Assembly (NCBI GenBank): GCA_009746045.1
Contig: RPFO01000667.1
Span: forward strand, 4,310,862 to 4,374,861
From: Mesostigma viride
Taxonomy: Eukaryota; Streptophyta; Mesostigmatophyceae; Mesostigmatales; Mesostigmataceae
Length of the DNA: 64,000 nucleotides
Direction of reading: 5' to 3'
Shown here: one piece after another, positions 28,201 through 38,566 of the stretch
How the letters are laid out: the number at the start of each line of letters is the position of its first letter
Numbering within the stretch: position 1 is the first letter of the stretch
Notes under the pieces: model-generated
The model's input: the letters and a program-made list of their open reading frames with translations, nothing else
Database searches by the model: none
Told to the model about the DNA's origin: nothing
Program-made: the position numbers and the translations under genes

Positions 28201-30433
28201 CTCCTGCCTCCTGCCTCCTGCCTCCTGCCTCCTGCCTCCTGCCTCCTGCCTCCTGCCTCCTGCCTCCTGCATCCTGCATCCCGCATCCCGCATCCTGCGC
28301 TCGGATACAAGAGTTGCAGTTTGACAATGTATCTTCATCAATGTCCAATATATCTTGGAACCACCCCGTCCCCCCAGGTTTACATGGAGCGCATCTTGTG
28401 CTCGGATACAAGAATCGGATACAAGAATCGTTGTTTGGCAACGTACGCGAGGTCTTGGACCCGTCCCCCCCCCCCCCCCCCAGGTGTACATGGAGCGCAT
28501 CTTGTGCTCGGATACAAGATGTAGTTTGAAATTGTACAATATATCCTGAAATCAACCTCCCCCCCGTCCCCCCCAGGTGTACATGGAGCGCATCCTGCGG
28601 CCTGACGAGGTGGCGGCCTTCTCCGAGACGCTGGCCCCCCATCAGAAGGCGCTGCTGGCGGACGGCTCCACGGTGCTCCACCGCGCGGTCATCGAACACA
28701 ACCTGCTTGCATGCTCCAAGCTGTACGCCAACGTCAGGTAGGGACGGCTGTCTCGATTCCTTTTTGCCCGGGTGGCCAGGTGCCCAGTGTGGTGTCATAG
28801 CTCCATTGCAACGTCAGTTAGGATGGGTGGCCTAGGAATGATGCCAGAAGTTGTGCGTGTTCAGATGCTGCTAGTCCTTGCTCAATGATATCTCCAATCA
28901 TCTCCAATAATCTCCAATCTGTACGCCAATGTCAGGTGTCGCACAATGGCGCCATAGCTCTACGCTATAGTTGTTATGTCCTTGCTTGCCACCCACCGAT
29001 TTGCTTGTTGTGCTGTTTTGTGCCAGGGCATCTCACGCCCTTTGTTTTAGAGTAATTCTTCTTTGGATTCAGATTGATTCTTCCTTTGTTTCAGAGTGAT
29101 ACCTACGGTGCGTTCGTCACCGCTGTCTGGCTGCTTGCCACTTGCAACTCATCGTCAAGAATCTGATGAGCCTGAATCACGCGTTGCTGTCTGTGGCTGG
29201 GCGGCATCGCCCTCGTCCCCCTGCCTGCACCTCTGCGTGCTGGTTCCTGGGGGACTTGCCCTCGCCCACCTGTGGCTGGGTTGTGCTCGCCCACGTGCCT
29301 ACGGTGGGATTTGTTACTGCTGCGCGCCATCACCAGCTTTGATGAGCTGGGCGTGCTTCTCGGCATCACTGCCAAAATGGTAGGGAGACCATGTTGCCGT
29401 TGGAGTGCTGTCCCGTTTATGCTGCCATCCCCTTCCTCCCCCCCCCCGCCCCCATCTTTTGACACGCTTCCCTTTTGAGTGCTCTTCCCTTTTGAGCGCT
29501 GTTCCCTTGGGACGATATCCCCTTCCGAAGTGCCAAGGTCTTCTGGCCCTTGGGGGCGTGGTTCCCCCAAGGGAACAGCCTGTTGCCTTTTGGGTGGGCC
29601 GTGGTGAGAGTGGGGGGGATCGTTACCGCTGCGGATGAGCAAGTCACATGCGCGGGGAAGCCTCCAGGCACTGAGGTGATAGCACCCAGATGGAGACGCG
29701 AGGACTTTTTTTGAAGTCCCCTTTAGCAAGCCCCCGTGAGCCACGCTCCATTCAAGTGCTGTTATGTATGTAGTACTAATGCCATCAGCTGTGCTATACA
29801 GCTGTGACTATACAGGTGCGCTGCAAAGTCCCAAGTAGTATACAGATGAATGGTGGCCCCCGTGTACAGCAACCCCCTCCTTAAGAGCACATCCTTATTT
29901 GTTTCTTGTGGCTTTGAGCTTGATGGCGTGTGGTCTGGTGTGTATTATGCCGTGCGGTCTGGTGTGTATTATGCCGTGCGCTATGGCCGGCCCTCCTGGC
30001 CGTGAGAGAAGCGTGGGCAAGGGGCGCCCTCCCCGTGGCATATTAAGGGCCCATGGTACCTGTTTCCGATATGATGTAGCTGGCTGGGGCTTTGTACCCT
30101 CTGCCTTCTAATGCACGTGTGTATATATGCTATTCCTTTGTGGTGTGCACCACTCTGTGCGCCATGGTGTGCATTATGCGATTCGCTCCTCTGCTGTGTG
30201 CACCATGCCGGCCATGATGTCATTCGGCTACGGGCCATGTTGCGCATCATCCCGCGCATTGCATCCATAATCGTGACGCGGCAGGCGGAGCAGATCGCCG
30301 CGCGCATGGTGACGGAGGACCGCATGAAGGGCTCCATTGACCAGGTGGGCCAACCCCAAGGTGGTGCATCGTCGACGATGAGTTCGCTAGTGAAAAGTAC
30401 AATGAATGATGGATTTCTGTGTATGCATCTTGC

Positions 30434-30490
<57 letters not shown>

Positions 30491-31677
30491 AGGGAGAAGT
30501 TGAAGGGGAGCGGAAGCGGGGGCGGGGGGGGGGGGGGGGGGGGGGGGCGGGGGCGGGGGGGGGGGTCACGAGGGCAAGGGGGCGAGGGTGCGCGGGGCGC
30601 GGGGGCGGGAGGGGGCGAGGGCGAGGGCGAGGGCGAGGGCGAGGGCGAGGGCGAGGGCGAGGGCGAGGGCGAGGGCGAGGGCGAGGGCGAGGGCGAGGGC
30701 GAGGGCGAGGGCGAGGGCGAGGGCGAGGGCGAGGGCGAGGGCGAGGGCGAGGGCGAGGGCGAGGGGGAGGGCGAGGGACTAGTGGACCGACGTTGCAAGA
30801 TGGAAGCTGGTAGGAGAAAGTCGGCGGCCATGGCAACTCGTGCCTCGCACCGATGGAGCCCAGGAAAACGCACCAGACTGTCGTCTCTGGCTTATAGCAC
30901 TTTCTCGCTTCGTAGGAGCTGCTTGCTTCATGACACTTCCCCATGCTTTATAACAGTTGCTTGCTTCTGATCAGGGCGCATGTCTCCATTGCTCACCCGG
31001 CGTGATGGCTGATGGTGTGAATGGCGGTTATTTGCAGGTGGACGGCGTGATCCACTTTGAGAAGAACGTGGAAGAGCTGGTGCAGTGGGACCACCAGGTA
31101 TGCCTTCTTTCACCTATTCATTCATGGGTTCATTTGTCTGTCCGTCCGTCCGTCCGTCCGTCCGTCCGTCCGTCCGTCCGTCCGTCCGTCCGTCCGTCCG
31201 TCCGTCCGTCCGTCCGTCCGTCCGTCCGTCCGTCCGTCCGTCCGTCCGTCCGTCCGTCCGTCCGTCCGTCCGTCCGTCCGTCCGTCCGTCCGTCCGTCCG
31301 TCCATCCATCCATCCATCCGTCCGCCCACCCGCACGCCCGTCCCCCCATCCAACCATCCGCCCGCACGCACGCCCATCGGTCTGTCCATTCACTGATTCA
31401 CTCATGCATTGGTTTGTTTGTTTGCTCGTTTGTGCGCCCCTTGGTTCCCTGTGAGCAGATCCAGAACGTCTGCCTGGCGGTCAACTCAATCCTTGAGAAG
31501 ATGGTCAAGAGGGGATGGTACGTAATGGAGGTGATGGGAGCATTTAATGTGGGGATCGTCAAGAGAGGGTGGTGTGTATACTGCTGCAGCGAAGGGGATG
31601 GCCAAGGGAGGATGGTGTGTGGGGATGGTTCAGAGGTGATGGTGTGTGGGCGGCCTCAGATAAGGGAGCACCTATGA
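19253..31677 (+). CDS. CSN4: COP9 signalosome complex subunit 4 (13 exons)
   Basis: Exons: 19253-19379, 19564-19679, 20659-20798, 21956-22016, 22397-22489, 22856-22959, 26657-26765, 27326-27370, 28577-28737, 29337-29379, 30285-30344, 31038-31097 and 31459-31677. Every join keeps phase. Blocks typical of plant CSN4 appear in order: [107 protein letters not shown] and LVQWDHQ. CSN4 is a PCI-domain scaffold of the complex that removes NEDD8 from cullins; the PCI/winged-helix part falls in exons 8-13. The first 373 codons fit the usual 395-405 residue length once about 20 residues of exon 13 are added. Exon 13 then runs on for about 50 extra codons with a repeated VKRGW motif; a strong donor (GTACGT at 31517) may instead end the exon early. 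Exon 10's acceptor has a poor pyrimidine tract. Confidence 0.93.
20940..21030. repeat. 27-bp tandem repeat in CSN4 intron 3
   Basis: Three to four copies of a unit starting TTCACCAGATGGTT and containing AATCTGTCAC lie in intron 3. Confidence 0.9.
21226..21325. repeat. approximately 37-bp tandem repeat in CSN4 intron 3
   Basis: Three purine-rich copies built on AGAATGGTTAGGAGGGGAGG follow one another with small differences in length. Confidence 0.85.
21599..21930. repeat. 14-bp minisatellite (ATATCATCTCCCYT) before CSN4 exon 4
   Basis: About 23 copies of a pyrimidine-rich 14-mer end only 25 bp before the exon 4 acceptor, so the array forms an extended polypyrimidine tract. Confidence 0.95.
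22471..22566 (+). repeat. 41-bp tandem duplication of the exon 5 donor boundary of CSN4
   Basis: The last 19 bases of exon 5 (GCTGCAGCTGCAGTACAAG) and the following GTGGGT intron start are repeated at 22512 and in part at 22553, period 41 bp. The second copy keeps an identical donor sequence, so two equal 5' splice sites lie 41 bp apart; the third copy reads GTGTGAGT at the corresponding place. Use of the downstream donor would shift the reading frame. Confidence 0.93.
23757..26030. repeat. 2.27-kb minisatellite in CSN4 intron 6
   Basis: The main unit is TAATGCCTGTCTTATCCC (18 bp) with a TGATGCCTGTCTTATCC variant (17 bp), regularly interrupted by TGACCCCCATTTTGTTCC or its GG variant. The interruptions recur every few units, giving a higher-order pattern. 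The array lies between exons 6 and 7 and explains most of the 3.7-kb intron. It has no spacers of unique sequence and is not a CRISPR array. Confidence 0.96.
26494..26605. repeat. approximately 31-bp tandem repeat before CSN4 exon 7
   Basis: Copies of a unit built on AAACGCTTAATCCCCTGCCC follow one another close to the acceptor of exon 7. Confidence 0.88.
26743..26850 (+). repeat. 41-bp tandem duplication of the exon 7 donor boundary of CSN4
   Basis: The end of exon 7 (GCCACGTTATACAAG then GTAAGG) is followed by copies at 26792 and 26833, again with a 41-bp period. The second copy has GGGGAG instead of GTAAGG and so lacks a donor; the third reads GCCACGCTGTACAAG followed by GTAAGG and keeps a perfect donor. 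Two potential donors are therefore 82 bp apart. Confidence 0.92.
28002..28300. repeat. 7-bp repeat arrays (CCCTGCA, then CTGCCTC) in CSN4 intron 8
   Basis: The first block has about ten CCCTGCA heptamers with ACCATGCATACCG variants; the second (about 28135-28270) has some 19 copies of CTGCCTC. Long frames in both directions here are repeat artefacts. Confidence 0.94.
28305..28576 (+). repeat. repeated copies of the CSN4 exon 9 acceptor boundary
   Basis: The real exon 9 begins at 28577 after CCCCAG with GTGTACATGGAGCGCATCCT. The same C-run, CAG and GTNTACATGGAGCGCATCTT sequence occurs at 28378 and 28483, each followed by GTGCTCGGATACAAGA and about 60-70 bp of shared sequence. A more decayed piece (GGAGCGCATCTTGTG) is at about 27868. 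The decoys look like usable 3' splice sites joined to the first eight codons of the exon and then to unrelated sequence. Confidence 0.9.
30437..30778. repeat. (GA)n, G-rich and (GAGGGC)n tracts in CSN4 intron 11
   Basis: A 48-bp GA run is followed by G-runs of up to about 23 bases and then by some 26 copies of the hexamer GAGGGC (30612-30778). The plus strand is strongly G-rich and could form G-quadruplexes in the pre-mRNA. Confidence 0.95.
31139..31320. repeat. (CCGT)n tract in CSN4 intron 12
   Basis: About 42 perfect CCGT tetramers grade into CCAT and then into degenerate CCGC/CCAC repeats ending some 60 bp before the last exon's acceptor. Confidence 0.96.
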
Positions 31678-31884
31678 TTAGGGTGATGCTGACAATTCAA
31701 TGCAGAAGTATCGTACCCAAATATGAGTGGAAAAAATAGAAGTACTATACACACCTAATATGATGTGTTATACCTCATTATCCATCAGGTATTTTAAGAC
31801 CGAATAGCATCCTGTGGAAGGGCAAGGTGCAGTACAGTTCCGAGCACACCTGCAAGCTTCTATCATATCAGCTTGTGGTATATC

Positions 31885-32075
31885 ATGCATAGCTTGGTGC
31901 CTATCTGTGGTGGCCTGCTTAAATGCATTTATGGCACAGATCATGCCAAAGGTCCTATGTTCGATTCCTTGCTGGTAGCTTCTGGGCTTTCTTACTTTCT
32001 GTGTTCTGTGGAATCTCATATTTGGGCCGCCAGCGTTTCTACGTTTGTTGCTTTCTGATCTGACGACAGTATAAG
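31885..32075 (+). mobile_element. tRNA-like SINE, copy B (5' part diverged)
   Basis: Shares ATCATGCCAAAGGTCCTATG, GTTCGATTCC and the tail through TTTGTTGCTTTCTGATCTG with copy C at 32320-32515, differing at few positions. The box A half of the head is diverged from the other copies. Confidence 0.65.
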
Positions 32076-32319
32076 ATTGGTTGATATTATTTAGTATCGG
32101 CTATGTCCTCTTGGTTTGTACGTCAAACTACAACCAGATTCCAGACGTGGTCAACCCGCCTACTTCAGCGATGCTAGAATATCGCGTAGGTTGGCGCATT
32201 AGTACTCCTGCGCACTTAGCTCTCTAGTGGTGAGTCATCTTCTATAGATTCAGCAATATCAGGCATATATTCAGCAATATTGGCACCCCTCTCCAGTAAA
32301 GAGGTTTTTCGCAATTGGG

Positions 32320-32515
32320 CTGTTTCGAAGCGTTAAGTGAGATGCCTTCGGATCAGGAGACTCACACAGCCGCGAAATCATGCCAAAGGTCCTATGTTCG
32401 ATTCCTTGCTCGTAGCTTCTGGGCTTTCTTATTTTCTGTGTTCCGCGGAATCTCATATTTGGGCTGCTAGCGTTTTCACGTTTGTTGCTTTCTGATCTGA
32501 CGACAAGATAAGGCA
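32320..32515 (+). mobile_element. tRNA-like SINE, copy C
   Basis: The head GTGAGATGCCTTCGGATCAG followed by AGCCGCGAAATCATGCC and the box B-like GTTCGATTCC matches copy A (on the other strand at 11590-11758), and the tail matches copy B. Three copies in 21 kb indicate a dispersed family. Confidence 0.68.
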
Positions 32516-33819
32516 CTACATTTACAACATGTATCATACGAAAGTGGATCAGGGACTGGAATCAGAGCTCTGCAAAAGCTAAGCATGGCACTGTCACTGT
32601 CACTTTCCTGGGCTTCAGTTGTGTTGTGTTACTGGAGCAGCTCTTTGATACAGCAGTGCATTCTGTGGACTTTACAGGACCATTAACAGAAACTTAATCA
32701 AGGCATCTAACATTAAAGTTGCTTGTACCCCGCTTCCTTCGGCTATGCTTTATAAACTGTGTGCCCCTCATGCGTCGTTTCAGCATCGGGGCTGGGCTCA
32801 TCACTTCAGCGGGCGAGTCACAAGCATAGGCGGACTTGGTCTAAATGAGCTGGATTTTGCATGCACATTATGTTAGTGTTGTGGAAGACCGAGCTTTGGA
32901 CGACCAAGCTTTGAACGATCAAGACCAATCGTTGGACGGTCTAATGGCATACACTGCGCACAGGAGCCTGCAGCAATCTGAAGCGCCTAGAGGAGTTACA
33001 CGTTTTTGCTTGCCCTCGTCTATCGTGTGTAGTGGGACATGATGGTGTCGAAACTTCTGCCCAGCAATTGCGGCAGGAAGAGCCGCCGGTGATAACTTTG
33101 TTGTCTCCTTGATAACTGGCTGTGGGGGACTTGCAGTTGGTTGCACCCATAACTGGCTTGGAGCCCAAAGTGCGGTCGAGAGCGTGAACACACAGGGAAC
33201 TTGAATGAATGAATAAACTAGAGTTGATTTTATTTTCGCAGTCCCGTTGGGGAACCGCGGAGCACTTCTAGTGCCTTCCATCCCTGTTTGTTGCACAATG
33301 AGAAGGGGGCAGAGACACCCGCCTTCCCTCATGTCCGAAGGCAAGCCACAGTTGCCGTCAACACTACTCACAGGAAGAGTCTGCATTTACTGTGGGTGCA
33401 CTAGGACCGAAGTGTGGGGATATACAGGCGGGTGCATTGTCTGAAGAAACGTTAAAAACGGGCATAGCCAACCCAGTAGTAGCTCAGTAGTAGCTCATAA
33501 GTAGCTCAGTAGTAGCTGGCTGTCTCGACTTGATAGCCAGCTCAGTAGTAGTCGGCTGCTTGAGCCATATACTAAGCGCGGTGCCATCTAGGTTGTGGCC
33601 AGCTGCAGGGGGCGGGGCCGCGGGGCACACAGTTACACAAACCCAATGCTGCCCTTATTTGAGCCACAGCAAGCCTGCCCCTGGTTGTTCAGGTCCACAT
33701 TGATTAATTAATTGCACCCGGTGGGGAGTCACGGAGCATTAACCCCGATGGATGGATGGGTGGGTACACGCAATCCTACCGGTCTAATCTATCTAGCTGC
33801 AAAAACAATCCTACTCTAT
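32516..33819. other. intergenic, no gene seen
   Basis: No recognisable coding frame. A short array of AGTAGTAGCTC units lies at about 33474-33560. The stretch CATCCCTGTTTG.TGCACA near 33280 resembles part of the 73-bp repeat at 11438-11579. Confidence 0.4.
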
Positions 33820-33880
33820 CAAGGAGACAACCAGCGCAGGCCAGAAATCGGGAGAATCCGGACCATGGTAGCTCGGAGCC
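33820..33880 (+). repeat. dispersed repeat, first part
   Basis: Matches positions 12393-12460: GCAGGCCAGAAATCGGGAGA and the following GACCATGGTAGCT are shared. Confidence 0.75.
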
Positions 33881-34423
33881 GGTTTACTGGAAGGGGGCGG
33901 CCATCTACGTCGGCCACAAGCCCTGGCATGCGACCCCTGCGGCCCCAACGACTCCAGACGCCCCAGCTTAGGGGAATACAGCAGTAGTAGTGTAGAATAG
34001 ATAGACCGTGGCCATGTACATGTAAGCCTCCTACCGGCTCTATACCAGCTGATTCACGAGTATTATTTAGCCATGTACATGTGTGCCTATGATGTGCCAC
34101 ACTCCAGATGATGCCTAGCTTTATCTAGTTATGCTGTGCCCATGCCGCAGAGAGATGCTCTCTGCTGAGATGCCACGCTCTAGCTCTTGTATAGCTATGC
34201 TGATCTTCCCCCCCATGACAGGCTCCCCCTTAGCTGGGCATAGCTTGATAGATCATGGGGATGCAGGTGCCCTGGTGCACCTAGAGCAAGTGTCGTTTAC
34301 ATTCCCACCCTTGCAGGAAGTAGCTTAGAATGTATTATAGGCCATATGCCCCTTCTCAAGGGCTATGTGCTACATATACTCCCAACGGAGTTATGTTCCT
34401 AATTAATTAATTAATTAATTAAT

Positions 34424-34569
34424 GGTAGCTCGAGCCTGCGCCGTTATCTTGTCCGCGTTTTCGATTCGTTCAGGATGATGAATATGAATGGAGATGGAAA
34501 TGTGCAGCCTTGTTCATTGGAATTATGGCTGGCTTACGTGTAGAGCGACTAGATGACCTAGACGGTGGT
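34424..34569 (+). repeat. dispersed repeat, second part
   Basis: Matches positions 12443-12583 with few changes, including CAGGATGATGAATATGAATG and GCGACTAGATGACCTAGACG. It follows an (ATTA)n tract at 34401-34422. Confidence 0.8.
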
Positions 34570-34570
34570 G

Positions 34571-34699
34571 TCGCGTACTCGTGCCAAACTCCCTGCACTG
34601 ACAGTAGCCCACGACCTCGTTAGCCCTCATGAGGTATGGCTGCATGGTGATCGATGGGCCACATGCTAGCCTTACCCCACTAGTGCTGCCCACTTTTCT
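34571..34699 (+). repeat. 129-bp direct repeat, left copy
   Basis: From TCGCGTACTCGTGCCAAACT to CTGCCCACTTTTCT, nearly identical to 35845-35975. The two copies bracket a 1.1-kb segment that contains a 206-codon open frame. Confidence 0.92.
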
Positions 34700-34875
34700 A
34701 AGATGAGAAGCCAGTGCCAACTGCACTTCTCAGAAGGTGAGACCTGAGAATGAGGTATGACTAGGTTAGGCTTCACACTGGGTTCTTTGTTGCAAATGAA
34801 ATGAACGTTTATTACCAAAATATTACCAATACTCTACCTAACTTGGCAGCTCTGTTTCAGCAATAGCTGGGCTCG

Positions 34876-35496
34876 ATGAAAGAAAAGAAGGGCTGGCCAC
34901 ACTTGCCACGCACCACCATAACCAAGACAGAGTTCAAAGATCCACACAGAGCTACATCCAACGCCCTGGTGGAAAGACACACTTATCCCAATGATTGCCT
35001 CTCACTTACGCAATATCTTGCGTCAGCCTTACCTCGTAGCCACGCTCAGTATCTGATCCTGACGACAACCGCTTTGTCGTCCATACTGCTTCAATTACAC
35101 CAAAGCTACTCCGTGGCACTCGTCTTTGGTCAGCACCAAGACCTAAAAGTACACAAAATCCTAAGTCGTTGTCTGCTGCAACTACTCCCTGTTCCGCATA
35201 TGAAACATATCATCTATCACTTTCTCTTCAGACGACAAAATCAACTAGACAACCTGCGTAGGCCAGAAATCCCAGACGACAAAATGCCCTTGTCGCAGAT
35301 CACTCCAGGGTCGGCTTGCCGACCCCTGAGCTTGCCAAACAACTATATCACCAAGCATGTACGACAACTAGCTGGCCCTGACGAGAAAAGCTGCCTCGTC
35401 GCATTCACAAAAAGTGGCTTGCCAGCCTGCCGAATATCAATGCCAAGATTGCGCGACATTATCTACCTGCAGCGGACAGTTCTCGAGATCAGTTAA
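34876..35496 (+). CDS. hypothetical protein between direct repeats
   Basis: A 206-codon frame starts at an ATG and has reasonably mixed composition, but I recognise no domain. Residues 60-130 are rich in Leu, Gln and His, and the nucleotide sequence repeatedly contains GACGACAA and TTGTCGTC. It sits between 129-bp direct repeats, so it may be part of a small mobile or duplicated segment. It could equally be a chance frame; nothing upstream looks like a promoter. Confidence 0.25.
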   Translation: MKEKKGWPHLPRTTITKTEFKDPHRATSNALVERHTYPNDCLSLTQYLASALPRSHAQYLILTTTALSSILLQLHQSYSVALVFGQHQDLKVHKILSRCLLQLLPVPHMKHIIYHFLFRRQNQLDNLRRPEIPDDKMPLSQITPGSACRPLSLPNNYITKHVRQLAGPDEKSCLVAFTKSGLPACRISMPRLRDIIYLQRTVLEIS

Positions 35497-35844
35497 GCGC
35501 CAGTGTGCGTGCACGTGCATGTGCAGCCTGCACGACCCGCATAATTGCCAGGCTGGCAGCCTAGCTTGGGCCGTGTTGTAGTCCAGCAGCCAGTGCGTGC
35601 TGCTTGCCAGCGTTGGCACGGACCTCCTGGTGACGCATGTCAGTACCGCTGTCAACTCCCAGTGCTGCGCGGCGCGCTACGGCGCATGCGTTGCTCCGGT
35701 AAGGCCCAAATGCCAAAGGCGTAACAACTCGCACACGCGCAATGCCTAGCTGCCTCGCCTCGTACCCCGGGCCGGCCGCGTGCATGGCGGCCCCGCGTAA
35801 TCTGAGCCAATACTCGTGCGAATCGGAACGGCGTGCAACAGCTG

Positions 35845-35975
35845 TCGCGTACTCGTGCCAAACTCCCTGCACTGACAGTAGCCCACGACCTCGTTAGCCC
35901 TCATGAGGTATGGCTGCATATGGTGATCGATGGGCCACATGCTAGCCTTACCCCACTAGTGCTGCCCACTTTTCT
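35845..35975 (+). repeat. 131-bp direct repeat, right copy
   Basis: Matches 34571-34699 except for a short insertion (GCATATGGTGATCG against GCATGGTGATCG). It ends against the start of the Ty3 remnant. Confidence 0.92.
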
Positions 35976-37850
35976 CCCCCCCCTCGCTACCAAGGCTTTT
36001 GCTGGGTAGCGAGCAACAAAGAGGCAATAGCTGCTTGAATCGCATGGGTGGTGAACCCCGCAGCAATTCACACAGGGCAAAACCAGGAACCCTCAGGTAC
36101 CTGAGACAGAGGCGGGGTTGAAGGCAGTGAAGATGCCAGCCGCAGTTGCAGTGATCACACAGCAACATGACCTCAGGCTGGTCGACCCGGTGACAAATTT
36201 GACACTGCGCATCGCGGATGCGCCTAGCGGTGTGCGGCTGGATGCTCCGTGCCAGGTGGGGCATGGAGCAAGGAGACACGGGTTCGACCCATTGTCAGTG
36301 GTCTTACTACCATCCGCACCTTCAAGGACGGCCACCCCCGAAGGCTTAATATCCTCAATGCGAAGGATGGTGGGCCCGGCCGTGACGTCCAGCGTGTGTT
36401 GGGGTTGAGTCCGCAGAAACACATACTGGCCGGGGTGGAACTGCAGCCGCCTGGCCATATACTTGCCACCCCGTCGCTGGGCGTACCGCAGTGTGTCGCG
36501 GTGCTGCGCGATCAACAGATTGTTCATCGCGATGGGCATCACCTTCTTAAATGTGGCGGCGCGCGCCACAACCTCAGTCCCGCAGCCACTCATTGGCGTC
36601 ATATCCCGCCATTGAATCGGCCATGGGGGTGAGCTTCCTGCACCTCAGAGGGCAACAATGGTGCCCGACCAAATAGCAGAAAATAGGGGGAGAACTAGGC
36701 GAGGGATTCTTGTTGTGGGCTCATCCGGTAGCCCATGGCGATCCAGGGTAGTTCCCTATCCCAGGTGCATGGCCACAAGTGCTGCTTGCAACGCCCACTT
36801 GCGCAGCGCCTGTTTGACTGTCTGAACCAAACGCTCAGCCAGCCCATTGGCCTGAGGGTGCTCCCGCGACGTGTGCCGATGATCGATGGAGCAGGAATCC
36901 AATAGCTCTTGAAATTCCTCACGAAATTCCCCGCCTTGGTCTGAAACCACCTCCGCCGGTGCCCCATACCGAGCAATAACATCCAGGAAGTAGGTGGCGG
37001 TGGTGGCGGCGTGCTTGTCGGCCGGGTATAGGGGAATCAGTTCCAGCCACTTGCTGAACGATTCCACACACACCATGACGTAACGGTTGCCGGAAGTGCT
37101 GAGCTCAAAGGGCCCACACAAGTCGACGTGCCACCGGTAGAACAAGCCCCGGATGGGCAAGCTCATGAGCTCCTTGTCATGATGGTCCAGGTTGAAACGC
37201 GCTTTCGCGCGAGCACACTCAGCACAACTGGCTACCTGCCGTGCTATGGCATGCTTCATGCCCGCCCACCAATACACCCCACGCACCATGCATGGCACCT
37301 GTGCGGTTTGCACCCATGTGCCCAAACCGCTCATGGTAATGTGCAACGAGGGCAGCACGCTTGTCAGGGGGCGGCACGATCAGCTTGCGGCGCCCCACAA
37401 GCTTGTAGACCTGGTTGCCCTCCCAGGTATAATTCACAGCCTGGCGCTCCACGCGCTCTTGCTCGGCTTGCCTCTGCGTCGGTGTCCAGTCAGCAGGGGC
37501 TGGAGAGGAAGGCAACCCCTGCACCCGCTCGAGAACCCTCCCATCCAGCCACACGTCCCCAGCGCAGCACTCCACCGCAATGGCGGCAGCATGCAGCACC
37601 ACACAGCCCATATGCTCGCCGGATCCACCGGCTGCGCAAGCGTGTCTTCAGCCAAAGGAAGAAACATCACGCCCTGGGATGGCGTGAAAGCCGGTGGCCG
37701 TACGGGATTGGCGTAGCTCGCAAACTCCGCCACGGCATCACTGCAGGAAAGCCATCGCGACTCGGAATCGCATGGCCCGGTTGCGTTGACAAAGACGACT
37801 GAGCCCTGTGGTCCCTCCGCGCCCTGCGCTCGCACCCCCGTCCGGTCCTC
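35956..37850 (-). pseudogene. Ty3-type retrotransposon integrase with PHD-like tail, frameshifted
   Basis: Minus-strand pieces in shifting frames give the 3' half of a Ty3 pol. From 5' to 3' they are: an unassigned linker, the HHCC zinc domain (HYHERFGH, then after a frameshift CAECARAK), the integrase core with D (WHVDLCGPF), D (VVSDQGGEF) and E (HPQANGLAERL), the LPWIAMGYRMSPQ block, and a C-terminal SH3-like segment (HPGQYVFLRTQP). The last piece (36279 down) encodes CQICHRVD, CDHCNCGWHLHC and a decayed end, which is most of a PHD finger. RT and RNase H are absent. The 5' part is cut by the copia LTR at 37855. At least three frameshifts make it dead. Confidence 0.85.
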
Positions 37851-37854
37851 TGAC

Positions 37855-38548
37855 AGTTAACGTTTTTAAACGCAATGTATAAGGATATGGCTGCAATGCA
37901 GCAATGTGTGAATGTGGTTGGAACGGAGCTTTGTTAAAATTGGATAATGTTACAGCGCTCACACACTTGAGGCTTATACACGAGTTTGCCAAGTCAAGGC
38001 AACACACGTGAGGCGGGCTCGCAAGAGATGCCCAATTGGCACTGGCCTATTCTTTATATACTTGTGCACTGTGCTTTGCTAGTCCTGAGCAGCCTAGGAG
38101 GCCTGCTCAGTAATAACACTCCCGGTACAGTATTCACTACCTGTACAGCGCCCAGTTCCTATACAGTAGGTCTGCCATACAGGCACAGTGACCACAGAGT
38201 ACAGTCCACAGTGATTATTGCATCTGCACCTAGAAGTCCAGGACTAAGCCTGCGGTACCAACAGACCACAGGTTAAGGTTCCTATTTCCTGCGTACGACG
38301 TATTAATCCAATACCGTCGTAGGTTCAGCACCTAATTCCTGTCAGCCCAGGAATTACTGTCGACCCCATATGTCGTCGGCAAATATTCACGTCCGACTTA
38401 GAAGAACAGCCGGCTCGCGCTCGCGCGCGACCGGGAAGTCGGAACGCCATAACTTTCTTGATACTTGTCGGAATGAACTCGTTCCGGTGCCGCTGGAATC
38501 GCAGAGATATGCCGAATCAGGATCACGCCAATGCGCTTGGCGTTAACT
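37855..38548 (-). repeat. copia 3' LTR
   Basis: 694 bp, with ends AGTTAACG and CGTTAACT forming an 8-bp inverted repeat. Differs from the upper LTR by scattered substitutions and small indels (for example CTACCTGTACAG against CTACCTCATGTACAG). Confidence 0.9.
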
Positions 38549-38566
38549 CCAATCCTTTCTTTTCTT
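38549..38566 (-). other. copia polypurine tract
   Basis: On the minus strand, CAAGAAAAGAAAGGATTGG lies immediately before the 3' LTR, the expected plus-strand primer site. Confidence 0.65.

Noticed and set aside
27897-28798. Cys-rich and Gln-Glu-Ala-Gly-Gly-Arg repeat proteins
   Set aside because: Caused by 7-bp repeats, which keep all frames open; inside CSN4 intron 8.
30247-31405. Long Pro-Ser, Gly-Glu, Ser-Val-Arg-Pro and Asp-Gly-Arg-Thr repeat proteins
   Set aside because: Translations of (GAGGGC)n and (CCGT)n tracts within CSN4 introns 11 and 12.
36118-37802. Plus-strand frames opposite the Ty3 integrase
   Set aside because: They overlap a clear integrase core on the minus strand and show no domain.
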